From Desulfobacterales bacterium (GTDB lineage Bacteria; Desulfobacterota; Desulfobacteria; Desulfobacterales; CAFBRK01), in the NCBI GenBank assembly GCA_021737185.1, contig JAIPEL010000036.1:1-35922 (forward strand): DNA of 35,922 nt, given 5' to 3'. Of the stretch, positions 6,662-14,910 are shown one piece after another (position 1 is the stretch's first letter; every line of letters begins with the position of its first letter). The notes below the pieces were generated by a model that was not told where the DNA came from, ran no database searches, and saw only the letters and a program-made list of their open reading frames with translations. The position numbers were made by a program, and so were the translations under genes.

Positions 6662-7483
6662 TTGGCCGCAGGAAAAGAGATCCAGAAAGGGGACGTGCTT
6701 CTCGAACTCGAGGACGTCCACATGTATTTTAAGGGGGTTGCCGCCCTTTCCGGCGTCAGTCTCAAGATTCGCAAAGGAGAGATCCACTCGGTAATCGGGC
6801 CCAATGGCGCCGGCAAAACCGTGATGATGAACTGCATCAACGGGTTGTATCGCCCCCAACAGGGCTCCGTCTCCTACAAGGGGGAGCGGGTCAATCACCT
6901 CCGCCCCTATCAGCGGGCCAAACTCGGCATGGCGCGGACCTTCCAGAAGGTGGAAGTGTTCGGCGGGCTGACGGTTCTCGACAACATTCGGCTCGGGCGC
7001 CATCTCCACTACCGGGCCGGCGTCCTCAGCGGCGCCTTTTACCTGGGCAAAGCCAAAAAAGAGGAAATCGAGCATCGGGCATTTATCGAAGAGCAGATCA
7101 TCGACCTTCTGGAGATCGAGCAGATCCGCCACAAGCCGGTGGGCATGCTTCCTTACGGGCTGCAAAAGCGGGTGGAACTCGGCCGGGCCCTGGCCCTGGA
7201 GCCGGAGCTGCTGATTCTGGACGAACCGTTGGCCGGCCTCAACCTGGAAGAGGTGGAAGACATGGCCCGTTTCATCCTCGATATCAACGAGGAAAAGCGG
7301 TGGCGGGTGACCTGCCTGCTGGTAGAGCACGACATGGGCGTGGTCATGGACCTGTCGGACCGTATCTTTGTGTTGAACTTCGGCAACATGATTTCCGACG
7401 GCACACCGGATGAGGTACAGAACAATCCTGAAGTGATCAAGGCTTATCTGGGCGAAGAGGACCTGTATGCAACAAGAAGATAA
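6662..7483 (+). CDS. livG: LIV-type ABC transporter ATP-binding protein (LivG-like)
   Basis: A 273-residue ATPase of a branched-chain amino acid (HAAT) type importer. Walker A is GPNGAGKT, the signature region is LPYGLQKRVELGRALALEPE, and Walker B is LLILDEP. The switch His is in LLVEHDMGVVM. The LivG subtype is supported by the MARTFQKVEVFGGLTVLDNI segment and by the neighbours. The start is a TTG at 6662 preceded by GGAGGAG at about 6648-6653. Its last 17 bases overlap the following acyl-CoA ligase gene. Because that ligase sits between the ATPase and permease genes, the substrate is more likely a carboxylic acid than an amino acid; that is inference. Confidence 0.93.
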   Translation: MAAGKEIQKGDVLLELEDVHMYFKGVAALSGVSLKIRKGEIHSVIGPNGAGKTVMMNCINGLYRPQQGSVSYKGERVNHLRPYQRAKLGMARTFQKVEVFGGLTVLDNIRLGRHLHYRAGVLSGAFYLGKAKKEEIEHRAFIEEQIIDLLEIEQIRHKPVGMLPYGLQKRVELGRALALEPELLILDEPLAGLNLEEVEDMARFILDINEEKRWRVTCLLVEHDMGVVMDLSDRIFVLNFGNMISDGTPDEVQNNPEVIKAYLGEEDLYATRR

Positions 7484-9407
7484 TGCAATGGCCGGCGGCA
7501 TCGAAATCACCGAAGACCTGACGATCCCGAAGCTGTTCTGGAAAAAGTCGCAGGAGTTCGGCGCCGACCGCGTGGCAATGCGGGAAAAAGAGTTCGGCGT
7601 CTGGCGGCCCATTACCTGGTCTCAGTACCTGGAAAACGTCAAACACCTGACCCTGGGCCTGGTCAAGCTTGGCCTGAAAAAGGGCGACAAGGTGTCGATT
7701 ATCGGAGACAACCGGCCCGAAGGGCTCTGGGCGGAGATGGCTGTTCTGTGCGCCGGCGGTGTGGGCGTATGGCTTTTTCAGGACTGTCTCATCGACGAAG
7801 TGCGCTACATCCTCGACCATTCAGATTCCAAATTTCTCTTCGGAGAAGGGCAGGAAGAGGTCGACAAAGCCCTTTCCGTCATCGACGAGTGTCCGAAGCT
7901 GGAAAAGGTTATCTGGGACGACCCCAAGGGGATGCGAAACTACGATCAGGACAGTCTCCGCAGCCTGAAGCAAATCCAGGAGCTGGGCCGGGATCTGGAA
8001 AAAGAACAGCCCAACCTGTTTGCGGAGCTCATCGAACAGGGCACCGGAAGCGAAGTGGCCCTGCTGTTCTATACCTCCGGGACCACCTCTCTGCCCAAGG
8101 GGGCGCTGTTGTCCCACAACAACATGCTGACCATGGGAAAGGCCCTGATGGCCGTCGACCCCTGCAAGGAGACCGACGATTACGTCTCTTACCTACCGTT
8201 TGCCTGGATCGGGGAGCAGATGATGTCGATTTCCTGCGGCCTTCAGGTAGGCTACACCATCAATTTCCCCGAAGATCCGGCAACCGCCCAGGAAAACATC
8301 CGGGAGATCGGGCCCCACGTCATGTTTGCCCCCCCTCGGATGTATGAGCAGATGACCCGGACCGTGCAGGTCAAATACCTGGACGCCTCCTGGACGAAGC
8401 GCAAGTTTTTCGAGCTCACCAACAAAATCGGCTATCACGTGGCCGACTTGAAGTTTGAAAAAAAACCGATCCCGGTGCACTGGCAGATTCTCCAGTGGCT
8501 GGCGAGAATTACGGTGCAAAACAAGGTGCGGGACCATCTGGGGCTTTCCCGGGTGAGAAATGCCTATACCGGCGGGGCGGCCATGGGGCCGGACCACTTT
8601 CGTTTCTTTCACGCCCTCGGGGTGAACCTGAAGCAGATCTACGGCCAGACCGAGGTGGCCGGCATTTCGGTGGTCCACCGCAGTGGAGACATCAAATTCG
8701 ACACCGTAGGCAAGCCGATTCCGGGCACCGAAATCAAGATCACCGAAGACGGAGAGATCATCACCCGAAGCCCGTCGGTTTTTTTGGGCTACTACAAGAA
8801 CCCGGAGGCCACGGAAAAGGCGTTGCAGGACGATTGGCTCTATTCAGACGACAAGGGGTTTATGGATGAAGACGGCCACCTGGTGGTTTTTGACCGAACC
8901 AAGGACGTCTTTACCTTGAAAGACGGCCAGCCGTTTTCGCCCCAGTACCTGGAAACCAGGCTCAAGTTCAGCCCGTACATCAGGGATGCCTGGGTGCTGG
9001 GGCACAAGCGCGACTACGTGGCGGCGGTCATGTGCATCGACTACAACGTGGTGGGCAACTGGGCCGATGAAAAAAAGCTCAACTACACCAGCTACCCGGA
9101 GCTGTCCCAGAAGCCGGAGGTCTACGATCTGGTGGAAAAGCAGATCCGGCAGGCCAACAAGGACCTGCCAGAATCGGCCCGGGTCTACAAGTTCACCAAC
9201 CTGTACAAGGAGCTCGATGCGGACGACGATGAACTGACCCGCACCCGAAAGCTGCGTCGGTCCTTCGTGGAAAAGCGCTACCAGTCCATCGTCGAGGCCT
9301 TGTACTCGGACGCCGATGCGGTTCATATCGACACCACCATCAAGTACGAGGACGGCCGGGAAGCGCACATCAAGACGGATTTGACCATTCAGAAGGTCGC
9401 CCAATAG
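7467..9407 (+). CDS. long-chain-type acyl-CoA ligase (AMP-forming)
   Basis: A 646-residue ANL-superfamily enzyme that would activate a carboxylic acid to its CoA thioester through an acyl-adenylate. The ATP loop YTSGTTSLPKGALLSHNN is canonical, the A5 region reads YGQTEVAGISVV, and the adenylation lysine is present as Lys595 in LTRTRKLRR, equivalent to the TPTxKLRR of ACSL-type enzymes. The A8 region (SDDKGFMDEDGHLVVFDRTKD) departs a little from the usual TGD form. It begins inside livG (17-bp overlap); a second ATG at 7488 is an alternative start. Its place between livG and livH suggests uptake coupled to CoA activation. Substrate chain length cannot be read from the sequence. Confidence 0.92.
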   Translation: MQQEDNAMAGGIEITEDLTIPKLFWKKSQEFGADRVAMREKEFGVWRPITWSQYLENVKHLTLGLVKLGLKKGDKVSIIGDNRPEGLWAEMAVLCAGGVGVWLFQDCLIDEVRYILDHSDSKFLFGEGQEEVDKALSVIDECPKLEKVIWDDPKGMRNYDQDSLRSLKQIQELGRDLEKEQPNLFAELIEQGTGSEVALLFYTSGTTSLPKGALLSHNNMLTMGKALMAVDPCKETDDYVSYLPFAWIGEQMMSISCGLQVGYTINFPEDPATAQENIREIGPHVMFAPPRMYEQMTRTVQVKYLDASWTKRKFFELTNKIGYHVADLKFEKKPIPVHWQILQWLARITVQNKVRDHLGLSRVRNAYTGGAAMGPDHFRFFHALGVNLKQIYGQTEVAGISVVHRSGDIKFDTVGKPIPGTEIKITEDGEIITRSPSVFLGYYKNPEATEKALQDDWLYSDDKGFMDEDGHLVVFDRTKDVFTLKDGQPFSPQYLETRLKFSPYIRDAWVLGHKRDYVAAVMCIDYNVVGNWADEKKLNYTSYPELSQKPEVYDLVEKQIRQANKDLPESARVYKFTNLYKELDADDDELTRTRKLRRSFVEKRYQSIVEALYSDADAVHIDTTIKYEDGREAHIKTDLTIQKVAQ

Positions 9408-9472
9408 CGCCGGGGGCGCCGCAGAGGCGCCCGCCGGACGGGAAAACAAGGAGCGACAAAGGAGCAGATCGG

Positions 9473-10357
9473 ATGGAGCTTTTTTTCATGACCCTGACAA
9501 CGGGCATCATGGTGGGGGGGATCTATGCGCTCGTGGCGCTTGGCTGGGTGCTCATCTACAAGTGCTCGGGAGTCCTGAACCTGGCCATGGGGGAGATGAC
9601 CTTGATCGGGGCATACGTCTCTCTGAGCTTCTACTCCATGGGGGTTCCTTTTTTATTGGCCCTGTTGATTTCCCTAATTATCGGCTTCATCCTGGGGATT
9701 CTCACGGAAAGAATATTTCTCGACCGGCTCATCGGCGAGCCGGTGCTGACTGTCATCATGGTCACGGTGGGACTGTCTTTCTTTTTCAAGGGATGTGTGG
9801 AATTGATCTGGGGAACCGACACCCGGGTCTTTTCTCCTCCGGTGTTTCCCTTGGAGCCGTTCAGACTGGGGCCGCTGTACATCGGGCAGGTCTATCTGTG
9901 GAGCTTCATCGCCGCGATGATTCTTCTGCTCGTGTTCGTCTCTTTTTTCAAATACACCCGCTGGGGGCTAGCCATGCAGGCCACGGCGGACGATGAAATG
10001 GCCGCCCTTTCGCTGGGGGTGAGCGCCCGGTTCGTATATGCGGCGGCGTGGGCCATCGCCTTTATGGCCGCCGGCGTGGGCGGCACACTGCTGGGCAACA
10101 TCAACGGGTTGAACATCTCGGTGGGCTATCTGGGCCTTTTGGTGCTGCCGGCCGTGGTGCTCGGGGGGCTCAATTCGGTTCCAGGGGCCATCGTCGGCGG
10201 CATCGCCATCGGGATCCTGCAGAACTTTTCGGGCGCCTACCTGGATCAGTATTTTCCCGGGGGGGTCAAAGAGGTCGCCCCCTTTGCCTTCATGGCCGTT
10301 TTTCTTCTGTTCAAGCCATACGGGCTGTGGGGATGGGAGCGAATCGAACGCGTGTAA
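9473..10357 (+). CDS. livH: LIV-type ABC transporter permease (LivH-like)
   Basis: An inner-membrane permease of 294 residues with about eight hydrophobic segments. It opens with MELFFMTLTTGIMVGGIYALVALG and contains the GVLNLAMGEMTLIGAYV segment typical of LivH. The conserved VLGGLNSVPGAIVGGIAIG loop is near residues 228-246. AAGGAG (9459-9464) precedes the ATG. A mirrored octamer array separates it from livM, so the two permease genes, normally adjacent or overlapping, are 132 bp apart here. Confidence 0.94.
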   Translation: MELFFMTLTTGIMVGGIYALVALGWVLIYKCSGVLNLAMGEMTLIGAYVSLSFYSMGVPFLLALLISLIIGFILGILTERIFLDRLIGEPVLTVIMVTVGLSFFFKGCVELIWGTDTRVFSPPVFPLEPFRLGPLYIGQVYLWSFIAAMILLLVFVSFFKYTRWGLAMQATADDEMAALSLGVSARFVYAAAWAIAFMAAGVGGTLLGNINGLNISVGYLGLLVLPAVVLGGLNSVPGAIVGGIAIGILQNFSGAYLDQYFPGGVKEVAPFAFMAVFLLFKPYGLWGWERIERV

Positions 10358-10360
10358 AAA

Positions 10361-10474
10361 GGTCGATTGGTCGAATGGTTGATTGGTCAATTGGGCTGAG
10401 CCCACGAAGACAGGATGCCAACCGGGCCGGTTTTTCCTATTTAACCATTTAACCAGTCAACCATTTAACGAATC
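10361..10474. repeat. mirrored octamer array between livH and livM
   Basis: A forward block of 8-bp units such as GATTGGTC and GAATGGTT (about 10361-10396) faces a block of complementary units (TTAACCAT-like, about 10441-10474) across a 45-bp spacer. Transcribed as part of the operon, the blocks could pair into a long imperfect hairpin. Confidence 0.7.
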
Positions 10475-10489
10475 ATCGAGAGGTTTTTC

Positions 10490-11596
10490 ATGAGCACAAC
10501 CTGGCTTCCCTGCGGTAAATACCACGAGACCTACACTCAGGACCATGCCTGGTGGCAGACCACCTTTATCCGCGGCAAGATGATCGCCCTGTTTGCGGTC
10601 CTGTTTGTCGGCATTCCGCTGCTTGCCGACGACTATGGGCTCAGTATCTGCAACAACGTGGGATACACGGTTTTAGGGGCGCTGGGCGTGCAGTTGCTGA
10701 TCGGCTATTGCGGCCAGATCACCCTGGGCCACGCCGCGTTTCTGGCCGTGGGCGCGTACACCAGCACCCTGATGATCCTGGAGTTTCCCTGGCCCCAGGC
10801 GTTGCTCGACTGGGGCTTGGCCTATCCGATCAGCATTTTGGTCGCCGCGGTGGTGGCAGGGATCTGGAGCGTTTTTTTTGGACTGCCGTCGGCCAAGGTC
10901 AAGGGGTTTTACCTGATTCTGACGACCATGGCGGCCCAATTCATTACGGTGGACTTTATCATCACCCAATACGTCAGCCAGATCGGCGGCCGCGGCCAGG
11001 CCTTTTCCCTGCCGGTGGGGACCATCAAGGTCGGCCCCTGGGTGATCGACAGCGATCTGAAAGTCTATTTCATGATGCTTGTCCTGTCGATTTTCCTGAT
11101 CGCTGTAATGGTCAACCTTCTCCGTTCCCGGGTGGGACGGGCCTGGGTGGCCATTCGGGACAACGATATTTCCGCTTCGGTGATGGGAATCAATGTGTTC
11201 GGCTACAAGCTGCTTGCCTTCTTCGTAGCCGGTTTCATCGGCGGCATCGCCGGGGCGTTCTGGATCAGCAACCTGGCGGCCATCAGCCCGGAGCATTTTC
11301 CCTGGTCCTGGTCCCTGTGGCTGGTGGGGGTCATTCTCATCGGCGGGGTCGGCTCCATCCACGGAACGGTGTTCGGATCGATCTTTATGGTGGTGGTGAT
11401 CGAGGCGCTTCAATTGGTCATCATGCAGTTCGTGGATACGAGTTGGGGTTCACGACTGTTCATGGATTTTCTTTTCATAAAAGAGGCCGCCTTCGGACTT
11501 GTGATCTGCGCTTTTATGATCTTCGAGCCCAACGGAATCGCTTACCGATGGTGGCAGGCCAAGAACTATTTCAACCTGTGGCCGTTTTCCTACTAA
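10490..11596 (+). CDS. livM: LIV-type ABC transporter permease (LivM-like)
   Basis: The second permease, 368 residues. After a hydrophilic N-terminal stretch of about 30 residues it shows eight to ten membrane segments. GYCGQITLGHAAFLAVGAYTS is the LivM signature, and VGRAWVAIRDNDISASVMGINV is the conserved cytoplasmic loop thought to contact the ATPase. GAGAGG (about 10478-10483) precedes the ATG. The TAA stop is the first part of a perfect 11-bp hairpin (11596-11623). It works with livH, the binding protein and the two ATPases in this operon. Confidence 0.94.
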   Translation: MSTTWLPCGKYHETYTQDHAWWQTTFIRGKMIALFAVLFVGIPLLADDYGLSICNNVGYTVLGALGVQLLIGYCGQITLGHAAFLAVGAYTSTLMILEFPWPQALLDWGLAYPISILVAAVVAGIWSVFFGLPSAKVKGFYLILTTMAAQFITVDFIITQYVSQIGGRGQAFSLPVGTIKVGPWVIDSDLKVYFMMLVLSIFLIAVMVNLLRSRVGRAWVAIRDNDISASVMGINVFGYKLLAFFVAGFIGGIAGAFWISNLAAISPEHFPWSWSLWLVGVILIGGVGSIHGTVFGSIFMVVVIEALQLVIMQFVDTSWGSRLFMDFLFIKEAAFGLVICAFMIFEPNGIAYRWWQAKNYFNLWPFSY

Positions 11597-11623
11597 CACA
11601 AAATCGCTGACGCGATTTTGTGT
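11596..11623 (+). terminator. perfect hairpin at the livM stop codon
   Basis: ACACAAAATCG (11596-11606) pairs perfectly with CGATTTTGTGT (11613-11623) around CTGACG; its first base is the last base of the livM stop codon. There is no U tract. It lies inside the operon, so it may act as a partial terminator or as a 3' stabiliser separating permease from binding-protein mRNA. Confidence 0.5.
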
Positions 11624-11733
11624 GATGTTTCGGAATTCGATGAATGTTGGGACTGCGGAGGGAGGTGATCGGATCGAGGATCGTTGGTGGAAGCCCATTT
11701 GCACCGAAGAGTTTTGAAAAAGGGGGAAATATT

Positions 11734-12981
11734 ATGAGCATCCAGAGTAGGGGAACCAAAGCGTTTGCGTTTCTATTTGCCGTCGCATTGATATTCGGCC
11801 TTTCGTCCTGGGCCGGGGCGGCGCAGATCAACATCGGAGCGCTCAACGACATGACCGGCGCCACCTCCGACGTGGGCAAGGACTATGCGCTTGGCATTGC
11901 CGAGGCGTTTCACTACATCAACGACACCGGCGGCATCAACGGCAAACAGATCAAGCTCTACCAGTTCGACTACGGATACCGGATCCCCGAGGCCCTGACC
12001 AAGTACAAGCTGTTCAAGCGGCTCAAGTGCGTTGCAATTCAGGGCTGGGGCACCGGCGACACCGAGGCTCTTGCGCCGACGGTGGCCAAGGACCAGATTC
12101 CATACGTATCGGCCTCTTATTCCGGGCACCTGACCAATCCGGAAAAAACCCCATACAACCTGTTCATTTCGGCCGACTACTCCACCCAGTCCCGCGGGCT
12201 GATCACCGCCTGGTACGACAACAAGTGGCCGAAAAAACAGGATTTCGGCAAGCGAAAGCCCCGGATCGCCATGTGCTACATGTTCGCTTCACCGTTTTCC
12301 AGCGCCTCGATCAAGGCCGCTAAGGATCAGGCCGAAATGCTCGGGTTCGAGATCGGCGACGATCAGGACGTGTCCCTTTTTGCCATCGACACCAAAAGCC
12401 AGATTCTCGCCTTAAAGGAGTTCAAACCAGATGTGGTGCTTCATACCAACACCGTTATGTCGGTGGCGGCCACCCTGCGGGATGCCTATTCGCTGGGACT
12501 CGGCGCAGACCACATCATCAAGAACTGGGGGTTTGACGAAAACCTGCCGAAGCTTGCCGGCGAAGCGGCCGAAGGTGCCATGGGATGTGCGCCCTGGGCG
12601 TTTTTCGGCGAGGATGTGCCGATGATGGACAAGGTCGTCGAATATGCGAAAAAGTACAACCCCGGTGTCCCGCTGGAAAAGCGGACCATCCATACCGTTC
12701 AGGCCTGGGCGAACGTTCTGGGCATGGCCGAGGCCCTGAAGCGGGCCGACGCTGCAGGAGACCTGAGCGGGCCGAGCATCCTGAAAAACGGATTCGAGAC
12801 CATGCGGGATTTTACGATCGGACTGGGCGTGGCCCCGATCACCTTTACATCGGAGGACCACCGTGCCCTGAGCATCGCCCGGGTCTATGAATACACCCAA
12901 GGCGAGTTCAAACTGCTCGACACCGTCGATCTGCAAAAGCGCTGGCCGGAAAAATATGCCAATGAGTGGATCGGATGGTAA
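11734..12981 (+). CDS. LIV-type ABC transporter periplasmic substrate-binding protein
   Basis: A 415-residue secreted binding protein of the Peripla_BP_6 (LivJ/LivK) group. A signal peptide covers residues 1 to about 30 (basic start, hydrophobic core AFAFLFAVALIFGLSSW, cleavage near AGAA-Q). The mature part starts INIGALNDMTGATSDVGKDYALGIAEAFHYIND, the usual opening of this family. The ATG at 11734 follows GGGGG (about 11722-11726) and was preferred over an upstream in-frame start at 11644 because the signal peptide begins here. The ligand is not identifiable; the neighbouring ligase favours a fatty or aromatic acid rather than leucine. Confidence 0.93.
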   Translation: MSIQSRGTKAFAFLFAVALIFGLSSWAGAAQINIGALNDMTGATSDVGKDYALGIAEAFHYINDTGGINGKQIKLYQFDYGYRIPEALTKYKLFKRLKCVAIQGWGTGDTEALAPTVAKDQIPYVSASYSGHLTNPEKTPYNLFISADYSTQSRGLITAWYDNKWPKKQDFGKRKPRIAMCYMFASPFSSASIKAAKDQAEMLGFEIGDDQDVSLFAIDTKSQILALKEFKPDVVLHTNTVMSVAATLRDAYSLGLGADHIIKNWGFDENLPKLAGEAAEGAMGCAPWAFFGEDVPMMDKVVEYAKKYNPGVPLEKRTIHTVQAWANVLGMAEALKRADAAGDLSGPSILKNGFETMRDFTIGLGVAPITFTSEDHRALSIARVYEYTQGEFKLLDTVDLQKRWPEKYANEWIGW

Positions 12982-12982
12982 T

Positions 12983-13128
12983 TTGGCTGAATGGTTGAAT
13001 GGTCGACTGGTCAAATGGGAAAAGCGCTTCTCCCAGCCGCATATGCAAAGCCCCGACCTTTCAACCGCCGCAATTCCTATTCAACCAATTGACCAATGAA
13101 CCAATTAACCAATTAACCAATCAACCAC
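12983..13128. repeat. mirrored octamer array between the binding-protein gene and livF
   Basis: Forward units such as GAATGGTT and GAATGGTC (about 12987-13018) face units such as CCAATTAA and CCAATCAA (about 13080-13126). The second block ends just before the livF ribosome binding site (GGAGGG at 13135-13140), so pairing of the arms would place a large hairpin directly upstream of livF translation initiation. Confidence 0.7.
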
Positions 13129-13148
13129 CCCCCTGGAGGGACTGCGTT

Positions 13149-13961
13149 TTGGCAGAAATAGCACCGATTTTGAAGATCAATAACATCGAGGTCAAATACC
13201 ACGAGGTCATTTTGGTCATCAAGGGCGTCTCCATCGAGGTGCCCGAAGGCGGCGTCGTTGCCCTTCTGGGAGCCAACGGGGCTGGGAAAAGCACCACCTT
13301 AAAGGCGGTTTCCGGATTGCTGAAGCACGAAGACGGCCACGTGACCGACGGATCCATCGAATATCTGGGAGAGCGCATCGACCGGCTCGGCCCGGAAAAG
13401 ATCGCCAAGATGGGAATCGTCCAGGTGATCGAGGGCCGCCGGGTGTTCGAGCACCTGACGGTGGAAGAAAACCTGAAGGTCGGCGCCCACATGGGCAAGT
13501 TGGGCAGCTCGGTCAAAGAAGGTCTGGAAATGGTCTACCATTACTTTCCGCGGCTAAAGGAAAAGCGAAACGAAGTCGCCGGCTTTGTCAGCGGCGGCGA
13601 GCAGCAGATGACGGTGGTGGGCCGTGCCCTGATGACCAGCCCAAAGCTCATCCTCCTGGACGAGCCCTCCATGGGGCTTGCACCGATGTTGATTCATGAG
13701 ATTTTCAACATCATCATGCGGCTCAACGAGGAGGAGAAGATCTCGATCCTGCTGGTAGAGCAGAACGCCAAACTGGCCCTCAATGTGGCGCCCCACGCCT
13801 ACGTCATGGAAAACGGGCGTATCGTCATGGACGACACCGCGGAAAGACTCCGGGAAAACCCGGACATCAAGGACTTCTACCTGGGGATGACCGATCTGGG
13901 GGGGCGAAAGAGCTTTCGCGACGTAAAGCACTACAAGAGAAGAAAACGTTGGCTAACCTAA
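13149..13961 (+). CDS. livF: LIV-type ABC transporter ATP-binding protein (LivF-like)
   Basis: The second ATPase, 270 residues. Walker A is GANGAGKST, the signature is VSGGEQQMTVVGRALMTSPK and Walker B is LILLDEPSMGLAP. LivF subtype is supported by the MGIVQVIEGRRVFEHLTVEENL segment. The start is a TTG at 13149, eight bases after GGAGGG; an in-frame extension back to 12999 would translate the octamer array and is rejected. Both ATPase genes of this operon therefore start with TTG. The C-terminus is an unusually basic tail (HYKRRKRW). The lipoprotein gene follows 35 bp downstream. Confidence 0.93.
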   Translation: MAEIAPILKINNIEVKYHEVILVIKGVSIEVPEGGVVALLGANGAGKSTTLKAVSGLLKHEDGHVTDGSIEYLGERIDRLGPEKIAKMGIVQVIEGRRVFEHLTVEENLKVGAHMGKLGSSVKEGLEMVYHYFPRLKEKRNEVAGFVSGGEQQMTVVGRALMTSPKLILLDEPSMGLAPMLIHEIFNIIMRLNEEEKISILLVEQNAKLALNVAPHAYVMENGRIVMDDTAERLRENPDIKDFYLGMTDLGGRKSFRDVKHYKRRKRWLT

Positions 13962-13996
13962 TCCGGATTCGTTCCGGAAAAGGAGGGAAGAGACCG

Positions 13997-14593
13997 ATGA
14001 GAAAATACCGTTTGATCATCGCTGGCCTGAGCGTCCTGCTGGCGGCTGCGTTTCTGGCCGGATGCGCCGGCATGGCGGCAAAGCCCACGGAAGACAATTT
14101 CAAGGCCCCGACAGTCACCTTGAACCGGGTGGAAGTTCCCTACTACACCGGCTATTGGTACTTTTCCAGCAAAGTGAAGCCCACCAAGGGATCGGCCGGC
14201 GACTACGGCGCGGCCATGGGACTGGGATTTATCTTCGACATCGAAAACCCCAACGACTACCCCGTCCTGATGGAATCCCTGAAATTTTCCATTGCCTTTG
14301 AAGAGTTTGTCCTCAATACGGTGGCGGCCGACGAGCCGATGTGGATTCCTGCCGGAAAGACCAATCAGCTCCGGGTCAACGCCATCATGGACGCCCGTTC
14401 GTCCCTGCTGAGTCTGATGGTCACCGGCGGCTTCCAGCTCAAGGAAAAGGGGATGTCTCCCTGGGACGCCCTGGAAAAATGGTGGACCGGCGCGCCGGAG
14501 ATGTCGTTTCCGATCCATGTGCAGCAGGGCTCGGCCATCTTCAAGGCCGGCGGCGTTATCAAAGGTGTGGAAGTCGCTGCAACCTATCCGTGA
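13997..14593 (+). CDS. LEA-type-2-like lipoprotein
   Basis: A 198-residue predicted lipoprotein. A signal peptide runs to the lipobox LAGC with Cys23, after a strong AGGAGGG (13981-13987). The mature part resembles the LEA_2/WHy fold: FIFDIENPNDYPVLMESLKFSIAFEEFVLNTV contains the typical NPN element followed by beta-strand repeats, and PIHVQQGSAIFKAGGVIKGVEV closes the sandwich. Bacterial members have no settled function. Being the last gene of the transporter operon suggests a role in handling a hydrophobic substrate at the envelope, but this is inference. A strong hairpin (14628-14670) follows. Confidence 0.8.
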   Translation: MRKYRLIIAGLSVLLAAAFLAGCAGMAAKPTEDNFKAPTVTLNRVEVPYYTGYWYFSSKVKPTKGSAGDYGAAMGLGFIFDIENPNDYPVLMESLKFSIAFEEFVLNTVAADEPMWIPAGKTNQLRVNAIMDARSSLLSLMVTGGFQLKEKGMSPWDALEKWWTGAPEMSFPIHVQQGSAIFKAGGVIKGVEVAATYP

Positions 14594-14627
14594 TCGAAGC
14601 CCCTTGACGGCGGTCTGATAAAAGAGG

Positions 14628-14670
14628 CTCCCTCCCCCCGGCACTTTTTTAAAGCCGGGGTGCGAGGGAG
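14628..14670 (+). terminator. bipartite hairpin after the liv-type operon
   Basis: CTCCCTC (14628-14634) pairs with GAGGGAG (14664-14670) and, inside it, CCCCGGC (14636-14642) pairs with GCCGGGG (14654-14660), with loop ACTTTTTTAAA. It is stable, but the T run is in the loop rather than after the stem. It is the probable end of the transporter operon. Confidence 0.55.
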
Positions 14671-14677
14671 TCTGTGC

Positions 14678-14706
14678 TTGGTATGGAACACTTTGCCGTT
14701 TATACC
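14678..14706 (+). promoter_or_regulatory. possible promoter of the second acyl-CoA ligase
   Basis: TTGGTA (14678-14683), a 17-nt spacer and TATACC (14701-14706) each match consensus at four of six positions. Placement directly after the operon-end hairpin supports it, but the match is moderate. Confidence 0.35.
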
Positions 14707-14729
14707 GCTTTGCATGCTGGAAGGAAGTT

Positions 14730-14862
14730 GATTGGTTGATTCGTTGAATCGTTGATTGGGAAGAACCTCGTCGTTTTTTTCTTGCAAACTGGCAGACGAA
14801 CTTGTTGCAGGTGCGTTTGCACCCATTTGACCATTCAACCAATGAACCAATCAACCATCTGA
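14730..14862. repeat. mirrored octamer array upstream of the second ligase
   Basis: Four forward units (GATTGGTT, GATTCGTT, GAATCGTT, GATTGGGA; 14730-14761) face five reverse units (CCATTTGA, CCATTCAA and relatives; 14823-14862). The 8-bp period is exact in both blocks. Confidence 0.75.
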
Positions 14863-14910
14863 AGAACAGGAGATGGAAACAAACAGAACATCCAAAAACC
14901 AGAGGAAACC

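Larger units (their letters stand above)
14594..14910. other. intergenic region upstream of the second ligase
   Basis: The 317 bp hold, in order, a bipartite hairpin (14628-14670), a possible promoter (14678-14706) and a mirrored octamer array (14730-14862). No gene is seen. Confidence 0.6.
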
